The notes beneath the pieces are model-generated. The model had not been told where the DNA came from and made no database searches. It saw nothing but the letters and a program-made list of their open reading frames with translations. A DNA stretch of 33,222 bases from a virus. Position numbers and translations under genes: made by a program. Positions 1-6,133 of this stretch are shown here, in pieces. The first letter of the stretch is position 1. Each line of letters starts with the position of its first letter. Location of the stretch: positions 1 to 33,222 of the IMG/VR virus record IMGVR_UViG_3300035190_000244. One strand, written 5' to 3'.

Positions 1-8
1 CAGAAATA

Positions 9-197
9 ATGTTAGCACTAGGTTATTTTGAGAGCGTATGGCTGGTGTGGGTCGCCACCTTTATCGGGGTGTTCATCATTGACGCAACGGTAGTAACAAA
101 GCGTAAGCGTGAACGGTACGAGGGTCGCCTACGCCACCCTGTAAATCACCAACCAAAACCAAAACCGTACGATTACTGTATGGACAACAACAAATAG
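9..197 (+). CDS. Small single-pass membrane protein, unknown function
   Basis: A 62-residue product with one hydrophobic segment at about residues 8-26, followed by a strongly basic stretch (KRKRERYEGR) that would sit in the cytoplasm, and a polar tail. The ATG overlaps a TAA as TAATG at positions 7-11, which suggests that another plus-strand gene ends at the left edge and that this is part of an operon. The next gene follows after 15 bases with a GAAAGAGGAAAC ribosome site. I do not recognise the family. The topology is seen in the sequence; the function is unknown. Confidence 0.6.
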   Translation: MLALGYFESVWLVWVATFIGVFIIDATVVTKRKRERYEGRLRHPVNHQPKPKPYDYCMDNNK

Positions 198-212
198 AAA
201 GAGGAAACAACA

Positions 213-428
213 ATGGCACTACACCATTATGTCATCACATTTGATAGCAACACTAACGAATGGGTATTAGATGACGACACACTTACAGCAAGATTTCCTG
301 ACGGAAATGTGTATGACCACGATACGGAACAATGGAACTATGAATACTTGGGTGACGGCAAGTTTTACCCAATGGCAGAGCAGGCAGGCGAGACTATCTC
401 TAATGCCGTGAAACAACTAAACAAATAA
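213..428 (+). CDS. Hypothetical protein, small acidic
   Basis: A 71-residue acidic protein with alternating short beta-like segments (HHYVITFDS, EWVLDDDT, WNYEYLGDGKFYP) and a helical C-terminus. No Cys, signal peptide or membrane segment. The start is fixed by the purine-rich GAAAGAGGAAAC site ending 5 bases before the ATG, a type used repeatedly in this phage. It lies between two other small genes in the plus-strand operon. I do not recognise the family and assign no function. Confidence 0.65.
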   Translation: MALHHYVITFDSNTNEWVLDDDTLTARFPDGNVYDHDTEQWNYEYLGDGKFYPMAEQAGETISNAVKQLNK

Positions 429-447
429 ATAGAAAGAGAAAAGGGAA

Positions 448-732
448 ATGGAAACAACAACATTTGATAACTATACCGAGGAACAGGCGTTGAAACTTAT
501 GTGGTCGCTTGTCCGTAGGTTTGGGTGGCGAGGAACTATGTTCACACAGACAGACATTCGTGAGGCGATAGAGGAACGGGTCGGTCTGAATGAGGCGACA
601 GATAAACAGATACAGGCAGTTATGAAAACCCGTATGTGGGTCAAGACATTAGATGATGCTCTTGGGCGTGAGGGTATGGAATGTTTGTATGACGCTGTGA
701 ATGAGGTATTAGAGAACGAGGGGACAAACTAA
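448..732 (+). CDS. Hypothetical protein, mostly helical
   Basis: A 94-residue protein predicted by eye to be mostly alpha-helical (EEQALKLMWSLVRRFGW, TDIREAIEERVG, ATDKQIQAVMKTRMW, LDDALGREGMECLYDAVNEVLEN). It begins after an AGAAAGAGAAAAGGG ribosome site. Its TAA overlaps the ATG of the next gene as TAATG, so the two are probably translationally coupled. A compact DNA- or protein-binding helical bundle would be compatible with the pattern, but there is no recognisable motif. Confidence 0.65.
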   Translation: METTTFDNYTEEQALKLMWSLVRRFGWRGTMFTQTDIREAIEERVGLNEATDKQIQAVMKTRMWVKTLDDALGREGMECLYDAVNEVLENEGTN

Positions 733-908
733 TGGAAATCATTTTAGATTTAGGTGGCAAAAAGACCACGCTATACGCCAACAGGAAACAAGCAGAACTT
801 GTCTGTGACTACTGTGAAACACCAGTAGAAACAGCAGAGGAACTGACCGAAACTAAATGGACAGGGAAACTGTGCCCTGATTGTATGGAACAGCAGGTAT
901 GGAAATGA
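732..908 (+). CDS. 58-residue zinc-ribbon-like protein
   Basis: A short gene of 58 codons with two CxxC pairs: CDYC at residues 25-28 and CPDC near residue 51. This is the spacing of a small zinc ribbon. The start ATG overlaps the stop of the preceding gene (TAATG) and its own stop overlaps the ATG of the next gene (ATGA at 905-908). That double coupling is the main support for a real gene despite its length. Zinc binding is inferred from the Cys pattern. The target, whether nucleic acid or protein, is unknown. Confidence 0.6.
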   Translation: MEIILDLGGKKTTLYANRKQAELVCDYCETPVETAEELTETKWTGKLCPDCMEQQVWK

Positions 909-1081
909 CCACGATTACCGTACCATTCACATTCATACAACAAAAAGACGGGTGGTGGTTCATAGAACAACACCCCAACAAGAGCCACGCCGAACAACGC
1001 AGACGCAGATACCTAAATACTTTATGGTCATTAGAACAAGCGTATGAGGATTGGTGTCTGCTGATTGAGGGCACACAATGA
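905..1081 (+). CDS. Hypothetical protein, Trp-rich small protein
   Basis: A 58-residue product. The same frame is open further up to an ATG at 881, but the ATG at 905 overlaps the preceding stop as ATGA and is the more economical start. The sequence has a beta-like first part (ITVPFTFIQQKDGWWFIE), a basic RRRR stretch and a helical tail (LNTLWSLEQAYEDWCLLIEG). Its TGA overlaps the ATG of the next gene (ATGA at 1078-1081). I do not recognise the family. Confidence 0.55.
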   Translation: MTTITVPFTFIQQKDGWWFIEQHPNKSHAEQRRRRYLNTLWSLEQAYEDWCLLIEGTQ

Positions 1082-1341
1082 ACGGTACATACGAGATTGA
1101 GTATCACCTGTCAAGTTTTGAGCCTTGCCATAGAGAGGTTGTCACGGTTGATGGTCGTAACAAGAGAGAGAACAGAACTCCTGTGTCCCTGTTGGAATAC
1201 GCCCGTAAAACTAGCAAGGTGATTGGGGCGTACCAGTTCCGTATTCACGCCATAAAACTACGACACATCACGCCAAGCAATGCCTCGCCAATGTATGCCC
1301 ACCTCATCTTTGAGGAAACAACAACCCCTGATGAGGACTAG
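1078..1341 (+). CDS. Hypothetical protein
   Basis: An 87-residue protein that starts at an ATGA overlap with the gene upstream and overlaps the next gene by 11 bases. The sequence suggests a small mixed alpha/beta fold (GTYEIEYHLSSF, REVVTVDGRN, a basic middle NKRENRTPVSLLEYARKTSK, YAHLIFEE). No metal, catalytic or membrane motif can be seen. The tight overlap on both sides supports it as a genuine operon member. The function is unknown. Confidence 0.6.
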   Translation: MNGTYEIEYHLSSFEPCHREVVTVDGRNKRENRTPVSLLEYARKTSKVIGAYQFRIHAIKLRHITPSNASPMYAHLIFEETTTPDED

Positions 1342-1618
1342 ACCCCGTAACTATCGGGCGTTGCTACATTTCATACAGAAAGAAAGATGTCCGTACACCC
1401 GTACATTCAGACGGCAACCAAGACCACAGTATGTAATCACATTAGAGGTCGCTGGCACTGTCGTAAAGTATCTCCAATGGGATAGTGAACAGGTTTGGCG
1501 TTGGACTAAATCCCCCAAAAAATCTGCCACCTTCACAAGCCGAGAGAAAGCACAATGGCAAGCCGAGAACTGTTCTATGTCTTGGCAACACTCTTACAAC
1601 ATACGGCTTTTAGAATAG
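1331..1618 (+). CDS. Hypothetical basic protein, last gene of the plus-strand operon
   Basis: A 95-residue basic protein (MRTRPRNYRALLHF at the start, then YVITLEVAGTVVKYLQW and a Lys/Arg-rich middle). The open frame extends upstream to 1280, but that start would lie deep inside the previous gene; the ATG at 1331 gives an 11-base overlap typical of this operon. It is the last plus-strand gene before the convergent minus-strand WhiB gene, which ends 57 bases further on. I do not recognise the family. Confidence 0.5.
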   Translation: MRTRPRNYRALLHFIQKERCPYTRTFRRQPRPQYVITLEVAGTVVKYLQWDSEQVWRWTKSPKKSATFTSREKAQWQAENCSMSWQHSYNIRLLE

Positions 1619-1634
1619 CCTGCTACAATCTTGC

Positions 1635-1677
1635 TGACCCTCACGCTTTGTCTCCCCTTCCGAAGTCGTGGGGGTCA
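1635..1677. terminator. Candidate hairpin between convergent operons
   Basis: TGACCCTCAC at 1635-1644 can pair with GTGGGGGTCA at 1668-1677, a 10-bp stem with one G-T pair and a 23-base loop. It lies exactly where the plus-strand operon (ending 1618) meets the minus-strand operon (ending 1675). No clear T-run follows on either strand, so an intrinsic terminator is uncertain. The right arm overlaps the last codon of the WhiB gene. Confidence 0.35.
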
Positions 1678-1947
1678 CTTGCGTATCGTGATAGGGGTCG
1701 GGGTGTGAGCCAATGCGTAGCGTTCCCGTGGGGTTTTGCCACCAAACATTCCGAACCTACATTTCTGTCCTTGTTCATACGACATTGCGTACTCTAAACA
1801 TTGTGTGGCGACCTCGCATTGCTGGCAGAACTGTAACGCTTGACGGTACACACTGTCTTGCCCACCTGGGTTGTCAGGAAAGAACACATCTGATGGCACC
1901 CCTCTACAAGATGCTTTCTCTTGCCAGTCGGGTCTGTCCATTATCAT
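1675..1947 (-). CDS. whiB: WhiB-family transcriptional regulator
   Basis: A 90-residue WhiB-like protein. WhiB proteins are small actinobacterial and actinophage regulators that bind a [4Fe-4S] cluster through four cysteines and contact the primary sigma factor. The four Cys are present in the usual order: C14 (KASCRG), C41 and C44 (CQQC), and C50. An FFPD motif follows the first Cys. The usual G(V/I)WGG turn reads GMFGG, with Phe in place of Trp, followed by KTPRERYAL and a short basic end. An open frame continues upstream to 2019, but the ATG at 1947 overlaps the stop of the preceding gene as ATGA and has a GAAAGAGGAAG site. A second ATG lies two codons further. Family assignment is firm; the regulated promoters are unknown. 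Confidence 0.93.
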   Translation of the reverse strand: MIMDRPDWQEKASCRGVPSDVFFPDNPGGQDSVYRQALQFCQQCEVATQCLEYAMSYEQGQKCRFGMFGGKTPRERYALAHTPTPITIRK

Positions 1948-2132
1948 TTCTTCCTCTTTCGTTTTGTTTTTTGTAGGTCGTACAACGCTGTGGTTGTTTT
2001 GTTTTGGTGACACACACACGGGCAGGTGTCGTGTATCTGCTGGCTGTATTTGACTAGGGCACGAGCGACTGTGCCACAGTGCGTACAGTCAGGGTGTGCT
2101 CTGGTGTACTCATACACGCCAGATAGGTACAT
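1944..2132 (-). CDS. Small Cys-rich protein upstream of whiB
   Basis: A 62-residue protein with CTHCG at residues 16-20 and a CPCVCH cluster near residues 37-42, then a basic tail (KTKRKRKK). The Cys/His pattern suggests a zinc-binding module and the tail suggests nucleic-acid contact; both are inference. Its TGA overlaps the WhiB ATG (ATGA), so the two are likely co-translated. It overlaps the upstream gene by 23 bases. I do not recognise a named family. Confidence 0.6.
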   Translation of the reverse strand: MYLSGVYEYTRAHPDCTHCGTVARALVKYSQQIHDTCPCVCHQNKTTTALYDLQKTKRKRKK

Positions 2133-2319
2133 TCTTTTCTACTTCGTCACGCTTCTCTTTGGTTTCGTAGAGGCGCAGTATGTGGATACACGGGTCGTCA
2201 CCATTCTCAAACTCGTTCATCTCGTCATCTGACATTGGGATACCATCGTGGGTTGAGCAGATAGCAGGGCTAATAAACCCTTGTTCTCTACCTATTGAGA
2301 ACCATTCTTCATAATCCAT
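2110..2319 (-). CDS. Hypothetical protein with CSTHDG motif
   Basis: A 69-residue acidic protein containing ICSTHDGIPMSDDE and a second Cys in DDPCIHILRLYE. Short proteins with a Cys-x-x-His-Asp-Gly motif followed by a Cys-Ile/Val-His motif recur in actinophages without known function, as far as I recall. The conserved Cys and His could bind a metal. Its ATG overlaps the ssb stop as TAATG, which fixes the start and suggests coupled translation with SSB. Confidence 0.65.
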   Translation of the reverse strand: MDYEEWFSIGREQGFISPAICSTHDGIPMSDDEMNEFENGDDPCIHILRLYETKEKRDEVEKNVPIWRV

Positions 2320-2720
2320 TAGAACGGTTCTTCATCAGACAGGGTTGGCATTTGCTTGCCAATCATCCCGACCTGTGCCATTACCTGACTGGTCTGGTCT
2401 TTCACCCAAGCGTTCCAACGGCAAGACACACCAACTTCATCAGCCACAAGTTTCATTGACTTGCCTTTTGTGCCGTCTTTCTTGGTGAACTCGTCTTGTT
2501 CTAGGCGACCTGAGATAAGTACGGTGTCACCTTTGGCGATACTGTTTGCCACATTTTCTGCGACCTTGCCGAACACAACAACATTGTGCCAGGTGGTTTT
2601 CTTTTTGTCATCTTTACCGTAGTTATCTGCTACTGAGAATGTCAGGATTGCCATTGCGCTGGCACTGAATTTCAGTTCGGGGTCTTGCCCGACTGTTCCG
2701 TGGATTGTGATGTTGTTCAT
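2319..2720 (-). CDS. ssb: Single-stranded DNA-binding protein
   Basis: A 133-residue SSB of the bacterial OB-fold family. It opens with the typical MNNITIHGTVGQDPELKF beta strand and contains the core KKTTWHNVVVFGKVAENV and GDTVLISGRLEQDEF segments. It ends in the acidic tip DEEPF used by SSBs to recruit replication and repair partners. The length is a little shorter than bacterial SSBs because the disordered linker is brief. It coats ssDNA during phage replication and recombination and fits with the exonuclease and annealing protein at 7212-8890. A TAACAAAATG junction precedes it, with a GGAGGGGT-type ribosome site. Confidence 0.95.
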   Translation of the reverse strand: MNNITIHGTVGQDPELKFSASAMAILTFSVADNYGKDDKKKTTWHNVVVFGKVAENVANSIAKGDTVLISGRLEQDEFTKKDGTKGKSMKLVADEVGVSCRWNAWVKDQTSQVMAQVGMIGKQMPTLSDEEPF

Positions 2721-2724
2721 TTTG

Positions 2725-3378
2725 TTACCCCTCCTGGAGTGTTATAAAAGGCAAAGGTATATCTACCCCTGCATTGTTTGTTCTTCTAACCATTGATACC
2801 AACTTAGGGGTGTTTACATCAGGACCGAACGCAAGATACGTACCGTCTGTTGAGTCAATACCCCACTGTTTTGCTAATACCATACGTTTGAAAGAATTTA
2901 CTCTGCCCATATGTACCCATATAGAACGGGCTTTTGCTTCTGCACAAAAGATACGGGCAGTATTAGAAAGTTTGAAATCTGTTGTCCCACCAATAAATAA
3001 ACAACCCATTGTTTCCCACGGGGTTGTTTCCATTTTAGCACCATCTTGTAATACAAACGCTGGTTTGTATCCCAATGATGAAACCATTGTGTGATATTCA
3101 GACCATCGTTCAACCGTTTTGTCGTGGTCTGCAACTACATCTGGAACAGTTGCGAACAATGCTTTGTCTGGTGATGAATGACCTTTGAGCCATTTGAGCC
3201 AAACCTGTTCATCCCATTTTTCAGCAAAGCAACCGTTGTCTGCTGCCCATACCCACTGGTGTGGAGAACTTTTACTGTTGCGTTGGCTGAATGGTGTCAG
3301 CATCAAACCAATCCCATTGTCGTGCAATTCTTTTTGCATATCAGGATTTGAAGGCAGGCAGCCGCTTAGATAAATCAT
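2725..3378 (-). CDS. dpdA: DpdA-like 7-deazaguanine transglycosylase (DNA base exchange), short form
   Basis: A 217-residue protein related to the DpdA / tRNA-guanine transglycosylase TIM-barrel superfamily, which swaps guanine for a 7-deazaguanine base in nucleic acid. Visible signatures: WAADNGCF with a candidate nucleophile Asp47; VPDVVAD at 78-84; FVLQDG at 108-113; FIGGTTDF at 128-135; HMGRVNS at 156-162; and GIDSTDGT at 173-180 with candidate Asp175 or Asp178. It is much shorter than tRNA-guanine transglycosylases and has no visible zinc site. The open frame reaches 3504, but the MIYLSG start at 3378 matches the first beta strand and leaves a 38-base overlap with the transporter gene. 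A GGAGGA lies 19 bases upstream, which is rather far. The neighbouring YhhQ-type transporter supports the assignment. The substrate (DNA or tRNA) is inferred. Confidence 0.75.
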   Translation of the reverse strand: MIYLSGCLPSNPDMQKELHDNGIGLMLTPFSQRNSKSSPHQWVWAADNGCFAEKWDEQVWLKWLKGHSSPDKALFATVPDVVADHDKTVERWSEYHTMVSSLGYKPAFVLQDGAKMETTPWETMGCLFIGGTTDFKLSNTARIFCAEAKARSIWVHMGRVNSFKRMVLAKQWGIDSTDGTYLAFGPDVNTPKLVSMVRRTNNAGVDIPLPFITLQEG

Positions 3379-3880
3379 TTGATATCCAAATAAGTAGTCC
3401 TCCGAGCAAAGCCATTTCTGTTTTGCCAATGACTTGTCCTTGCCAATACATTGTTGAACCAAATGCAATCTGCAAAAAGATAAATGAGTCAATGAATCCA
3501 CCAATTACACCTGATGAAATGACTGCGCCGACCAATGTTTTGTCACGCAGTTTTGTGTAAACAAGGAAATCTGCTAGTTCTCCACAAGCAAATGCAATAG
3601 CACTGGCAGTGGCAACTGCTGGATTCACTGCGTAGGACAACAACACGCCAACGGCAATAGCAACAAGTGTTGCTTTGCGCCCGTAAACATTTTGTACTAT
3701 GTCACGCAAAAACATAGCGATTCCAATCATCAACACACCAGAGGGAGCGTTGTAACCAAACCCAACGGGGATGGTGTGTGGACCACCAGGAAAATACTGT
3801 GTTCCTACGTTAGAAATCATCCAGTTAGCAACGGGGATGGTTGCTAAGTACAAAATGATAAGTGGTATTTTTTTGTTCAT
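3341..3880 (-). CDS. yhhQ: Queuosine-precursor transporter, YhhQ/VUT family
   Basis: A 179-residue polytopic membrane protein with about six hydrophobic segments. Family hallmarks are FLRDIVQNVYGRKATL near residues 57-72, ASAIAFACGELADFLVYTKLR, and SSGVIGGFIDSFIFLQIAFG. YhhQ-type proteins take up preQ0, preQ1 or related 7-deazaguanine precursors. The ATG at 3880 has an AAGGAAGAAAGAGA site and overlaps the stop of the upstream small gene as ATGA; the open frame before it (to 3937) is highly charged and is unlikely to be translated. Being joined to a DpdA-like gene, it probably feeds precursor from outside the cell to base exchange. Confidence 0.9.
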   Translation of the reverse strand: MNKKIPLIILYLATIPVANWMISNVGTQYFPGGPHTIPVGFGYNAPSGVLMIGIAMFLRDIVQNVYGRKATLVAIAVGVLLSYAVNPAVATASAIAFACGELADFLVYTKLRDKTLVGAVISSGVIGGFIDSFIFLQIAFGSTMYWQGQVIGKTEMALLGGLLIWISNDLSKRLPAFKS

Positions 3881-4074
3881 TCTCTTTCTTCCTTCTTTTG
3901 TTGGAGACTTATTATTCTTCTTGCCCGTTTTTGGCAAGGGTGTTGTGGTGGTTCAGGTAACGACACAAATGTTGTTACTGTCACGCCACAGTTGGGGCAG
4001 TGCCACTCTTGTCGTAATGAAATGCCCTTCATTGGATTTAGAGTATACCCTGGGTGTGTCTTAGTCAAGCGCAT
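3877..4074 (-). CDS. Small CxxC protein between PP-loop gene and transporter
   Basis: A 65-residue protein with HCPNCG near residues 25-30 and a later HPCQ, then a basic, charged tail (KRARRIISLQQKKEERE). The CxxC plus His/Cys pattern suggests a zinc knuckle. The ATG at 4074 overlaps the end of the PP-loop gene by 14 bases; a TTG two codons earlier is a less likely start. Its stop overlaps the YhhQ start as ATGA. Its position inside the transporter cassette makes a role there possible, but no function can be assigned. Confidence 0.6.
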   Translation of the reverse strand: MRLTKTHPGYTLNPMKGISLRQEWHCPNCGVTVTTFVSLPEPPQHPCQKRARRIISLQQKKEERE

Positions 4075-4834
4075 TTTCAATAATGTCTTCTGCTACCGAA
4101 CAAAGCAAAGAACATTCAAAACTGGCTTCGGTGGCGTGGTTTCCTCTGTCTGGGTCCAGTTCGTCAAGGAACAATCTTTCTTTTTTGTTTCCGTTTCCTT
4201 TTGTAGACCTCAAAATGGACACGTCTAAGTCTCTTTCTAATTTAGCCATACGGTCAAACACTTCAGGAAAATCTTTACGGATTTTATTCCAGTACCCCAT
4301 ACCTCCCTTGGGGCAACCAATGCAGTTGTTGTTTTGATAGCCAAGTTTGTACATAGCAGGAAGTTCTATGCCTGCCCTGTCAACCATAGATAAACAGTCC
4401 TGCTTTGAAAGACCACGCTCTATCAAGGGAGTGCGAAGATTCACTTCAGGGTTTTGTTCTCTGAATCTGTCTGCACGATGCTGTTCTTCGGCTGTATAAC
4501 CAAACACTTGGATGTCTTCGTGTCGTTGAAATTTTCTGCGCAATTTCTTTTTTAGTTCTGTTGTACACATTGCCCCGTAAGGGGATACAAGGAACCGTGA
4601 TTTTTCCCACACATCCCAAGTGTCAACATATTTTTCTGATTTCAAATATGTGATTGGATGTCCAAACCATTGTTCACATTCAGCCATAAACCGTTTGTTG
4701 TCTTCGTGTTCTGAGCCTGGGTCGGTATAAGCCAGTATCAAATTGTCTGGCTTTTCAGCAATGATTAATTTTGCTGCAACTGCTGAAGCAGCACCAGCAG
4801 AGAACCATACGATTGTGCGATTTGTTGTTTCCAT
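4061..4834 (-). CDS. PP-loop (PAPS-reductase-like) ATP pyrophosphatase enzyme
   Basis: A 257-residue adenine-nucleotide alpha-hydrolase-like protein of the phosphoadenosine phosphosulfate reductase superfamily, which is common in phages. The PP-loop reads FSAGAASAVAA at residues 11-21, a variant of SGGxDS. An acidic segment DPGSEHEDN follows at 38-46. Cys90 (AMCTTELKKK), Cys171 and Cys174 (NNCIGCPKGG) resemble the Cys sets that hold an Fe-S cluster or form reactive thiols in related enzymes. The ATG at 4834 overlaps the preceding stop (TAATG) and has a GGAAAAG site; an ATG at 4852 lacks one. True sulfate assimilation is only one option. Next to DpdA and YhhQ, a nucleobase or nucleotide modification role is possible. 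Confidence 0.8.
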   Translation of the reverse strand: METTNRTIVWFSAGAASAVAAKLIIAEKPDNLILAYTDPGSEHEDNKRFMAECEQWFGHPITYLKSEKYVDTWDVWEKSRFLVSPYGAMCTTELKKKLRRKFQRHEDIQVFGYTAEEQHRADRFREQNPEVNLRTPLIERGLSKQDCLSMVDRAGIELPAMYKLGYQNNNCIGCPKGGMGYWNKIRKDFPEVFDRMAKLERDLDVSILRSTKGNGNKKERLFLDELDPDRGNHATEASFECSLLCSVAEDIIENALD

Positions 4835-5286
4835 TAGCAATTTCTTTTCCATTTTTGTACAAGTTTATGTTGTGATTGACAGATAAATCTTTGAATGGAT
4901 TTACGAGCCTTCAAGCAACCCCATCCCCACGGACCAACTCTCCATACCTTAGTACCATCTGGTTCAATGTGCGACTTGAACGCTATTGCGTCTGCCACCC
5001 TGACCTGTTCTTGTGGGGTCATACCTTTGGCTGAGGAATGATTACTCCACCTACGAAAAGTAGAACGGTGAATCCCTAATCCACCTGTGTAACTACGGGT
5101 TGAGTGGTTCCAGTTCGGTTCGTTCGTGCCAGGTAGCCCTGTCTCACAGGTTCCAAGCGAGTCGTAATAGGCATCCACTAATACACCGTGGTATTTCTTG
5201 TGGCTGTTGTCGTTTTTAGCGTGGGCTGTGGTTGGGGTGGTAGCGATTGTGGCTACCAAGATTGTGGTCAATATGATTTTGCGCAT
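4834..5286 (-). CDS. Secreted Rpf/lysozyme-like (transglycosylase) protein
   Basis: A 150-residue exported protein. It has a signal peptide (MRKIILTTILVATIATTP, likely cleavage after AHA at about residue 23). The body resembles the resuscitation-promoting-factor / small transglycosylase fold: CETG near residue 47 carrying the candidate catalytic Glu, NWNHSTRSYTGGLGIHRSTF in place of the usual YxGGLQFxxxTW, EQVRVADAI, and GPWGWGCLK at the end of the domain. Rpf-like enzymes cleave peptidoglycan glycan strands. The start has an ideal AAGGAGG site. It lies more than 4 kb from the endolysin, so a role in entry, superinfection or host wall remodelling rather than final lysis is possible. Confidence 0.75.
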   Translation of the reverse strand: MRKIILTTILVATIATTPTTAHAKNDNSHKKYHGVLVDAYYDSLGTCETGLPGTNEPNWNHSTRSYTGGLGIHRSTFRRWSNHSSAKGMTPQEQVRVADAIAFKSHIEPDGTKVWRVGPWGWGCLKARKSIQRFICQSQHKLVQKWKRNC

Positions 5287-5349
5287 AGTGCCTCCTTGTT
5301 GGGGGGTTGGCTTGCGTTCCCATTTCTCTAAGCGAAAAGAGTCTAGCAG

Positions 5350-5763
5350 TTAGTCGTATAGTTCGTTTGTTTGTAGGTCTTGAACGTGATGGGGGAACAA
5401 GAGGAATCCTTTGGCTGGATTGTCTGAGTCTGGGGCGAAGTTTCTTTTTTCTAGTCTGTCGTAGTTGTATCTAAGAAAGTTCTTCAAGCGTTGTACGGAT
5501 ATAAGGACAAAAGATTGAGGTGCGAACCTGTAAGCCCACCATTCTGCCTCTGTCACGTTGATGCCAGAGTCCTTCCAGACCCCACCAGACGGCTTCTGCT
5601 GCGTTTCAACAGCCATCCTGCCATTCCTGTACCTATCAGCCTTGACTTCCACCGTAGCCCTGTTCAGAGCGTTGAAGAATTCAATCAGTTGGGCTTCCCC
5701 CTCGTGCCCATAAGCAAGGTCGGTTTGGAAATCAAACTTCGGGTTGTATCCACCTATCTCCAT
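5350..5763 (-). CDS. PD-(D/E)XK-like nuclease protein
   Basis: A 137-residue protein whose middle carries EVKADRYR, the E-x-K core of PD-(D/E)XK nucleases, preceded by YGHEGE and a DLAYG segment that can supply the other acidic ligands. GRMAVETQQKPSG resembles the strand after the core in Holliday-junction-resolvase-like phage proteins. The ATG at 5763 has AAGGAG at a good 5-base distance; an ATG one codon earlier would overlap the upstream stop as ATGA. It belongs to the recombination operon. The fold is inferred from the motif, and the substrate is unknown. Confidence 0.6.
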   Translation of the reverse strand: MEIGGYNPKFDFQTDLAYGHEGEAQLIEFFNALNRATVEVKADRYRNGRMAVETQQKPSGGVWKDSGINVTEAEWWAYRFAPQSFVLISVQRLKNFLRYNYDRLEKRNFAPDSDNPAKGFLLFPHHVQDLQTNELYD

Positions 5764-5939
5764 CATCTCTCCTTGTAGTAGGGATTGTCTTTGTTGTGTA
5801 CCAGTGTGGCGTACCCTGCCATCAGGTAGGGCTGCCAGTTGGTTCTGATATGGGTGAACCAGGCTTGCCTGTCTTGTTCGGTCATATCTTTCCACATAGC
5901 AAATGTGGTGCCGACCTCTGGCTGGCTACCTATCGTCAT
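5763..5939 (-). CDS. Small hypothetical protein, Trp-rich
   Basis: A 58-residue protein (starting MTIGSQPEVG) with a central helical segment rich in aromatics, including the WFTHIRTNWQPYLMAGY stretch. The frame is open to 5999, but the ATG at 5939 overlaps the upstream stop as ATGA and is preferred. It is translationally linked to genes on both sides. I do not recognise a family. Confidence 0.5.
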   Translation of the reverse strand: MTIGSQPEVGTTFAMWKDMTEQDRQAWFTHIRTNWQPYLMAGYATLVHNKDNPYYKER

Positions 5940-6133
5940 TCTTCGCTTATCATCAAGTATTGCGTGTAGCCACAGGAACACATCATTGCTTTCAAGCAAG
6001 GCTCAATATGTCCATCAGCCTTAGTGAATGCCTGTGATGCAACCCTTTGAAAGACACGCAATTTAGAACGCAACTCTTGGTTTTCACGCATCAAATCTTC
6101 TAGGTGGTCTTTTAGCGTTCCGTTGTCACTCAT
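5936..6133 (-). CDS. Small coiled-coil protein with C-terminal Cys motif
   Basis: A 65-residue protein. Residues 6-35 look like a coiled coil (LKDHLEDLMRENQELRSKLRV). The end carries PCLKAMMCSCGY, a three-Cys group that may bind metal together with His42. The open frame goes up to 6268, but the upstream stretch repeats the frame of the neighbouring gene; the ATG at 6133 gives an 8-base overlap. The function is unknown. Confidence 0.55.
   Translation of the reverse strand: MSDNGTLKDHLEDLMRENQELRSKLRVFQRVASQAFTKADGHIEPCLKAMMCSCGYTQYLMISEE

Noticed and set aside
3877-4080. Start at 4080 for the small CxxC gene
   Set aside because: The codon at 4080 is TTG. The ATG at 4074 is the better start.
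4834-5286. Possible tail lysozyme
   Set aside because: It has a clear signal peptide and lies outside the structural block, so a secreted Rpf-like role fits better than a virion part.
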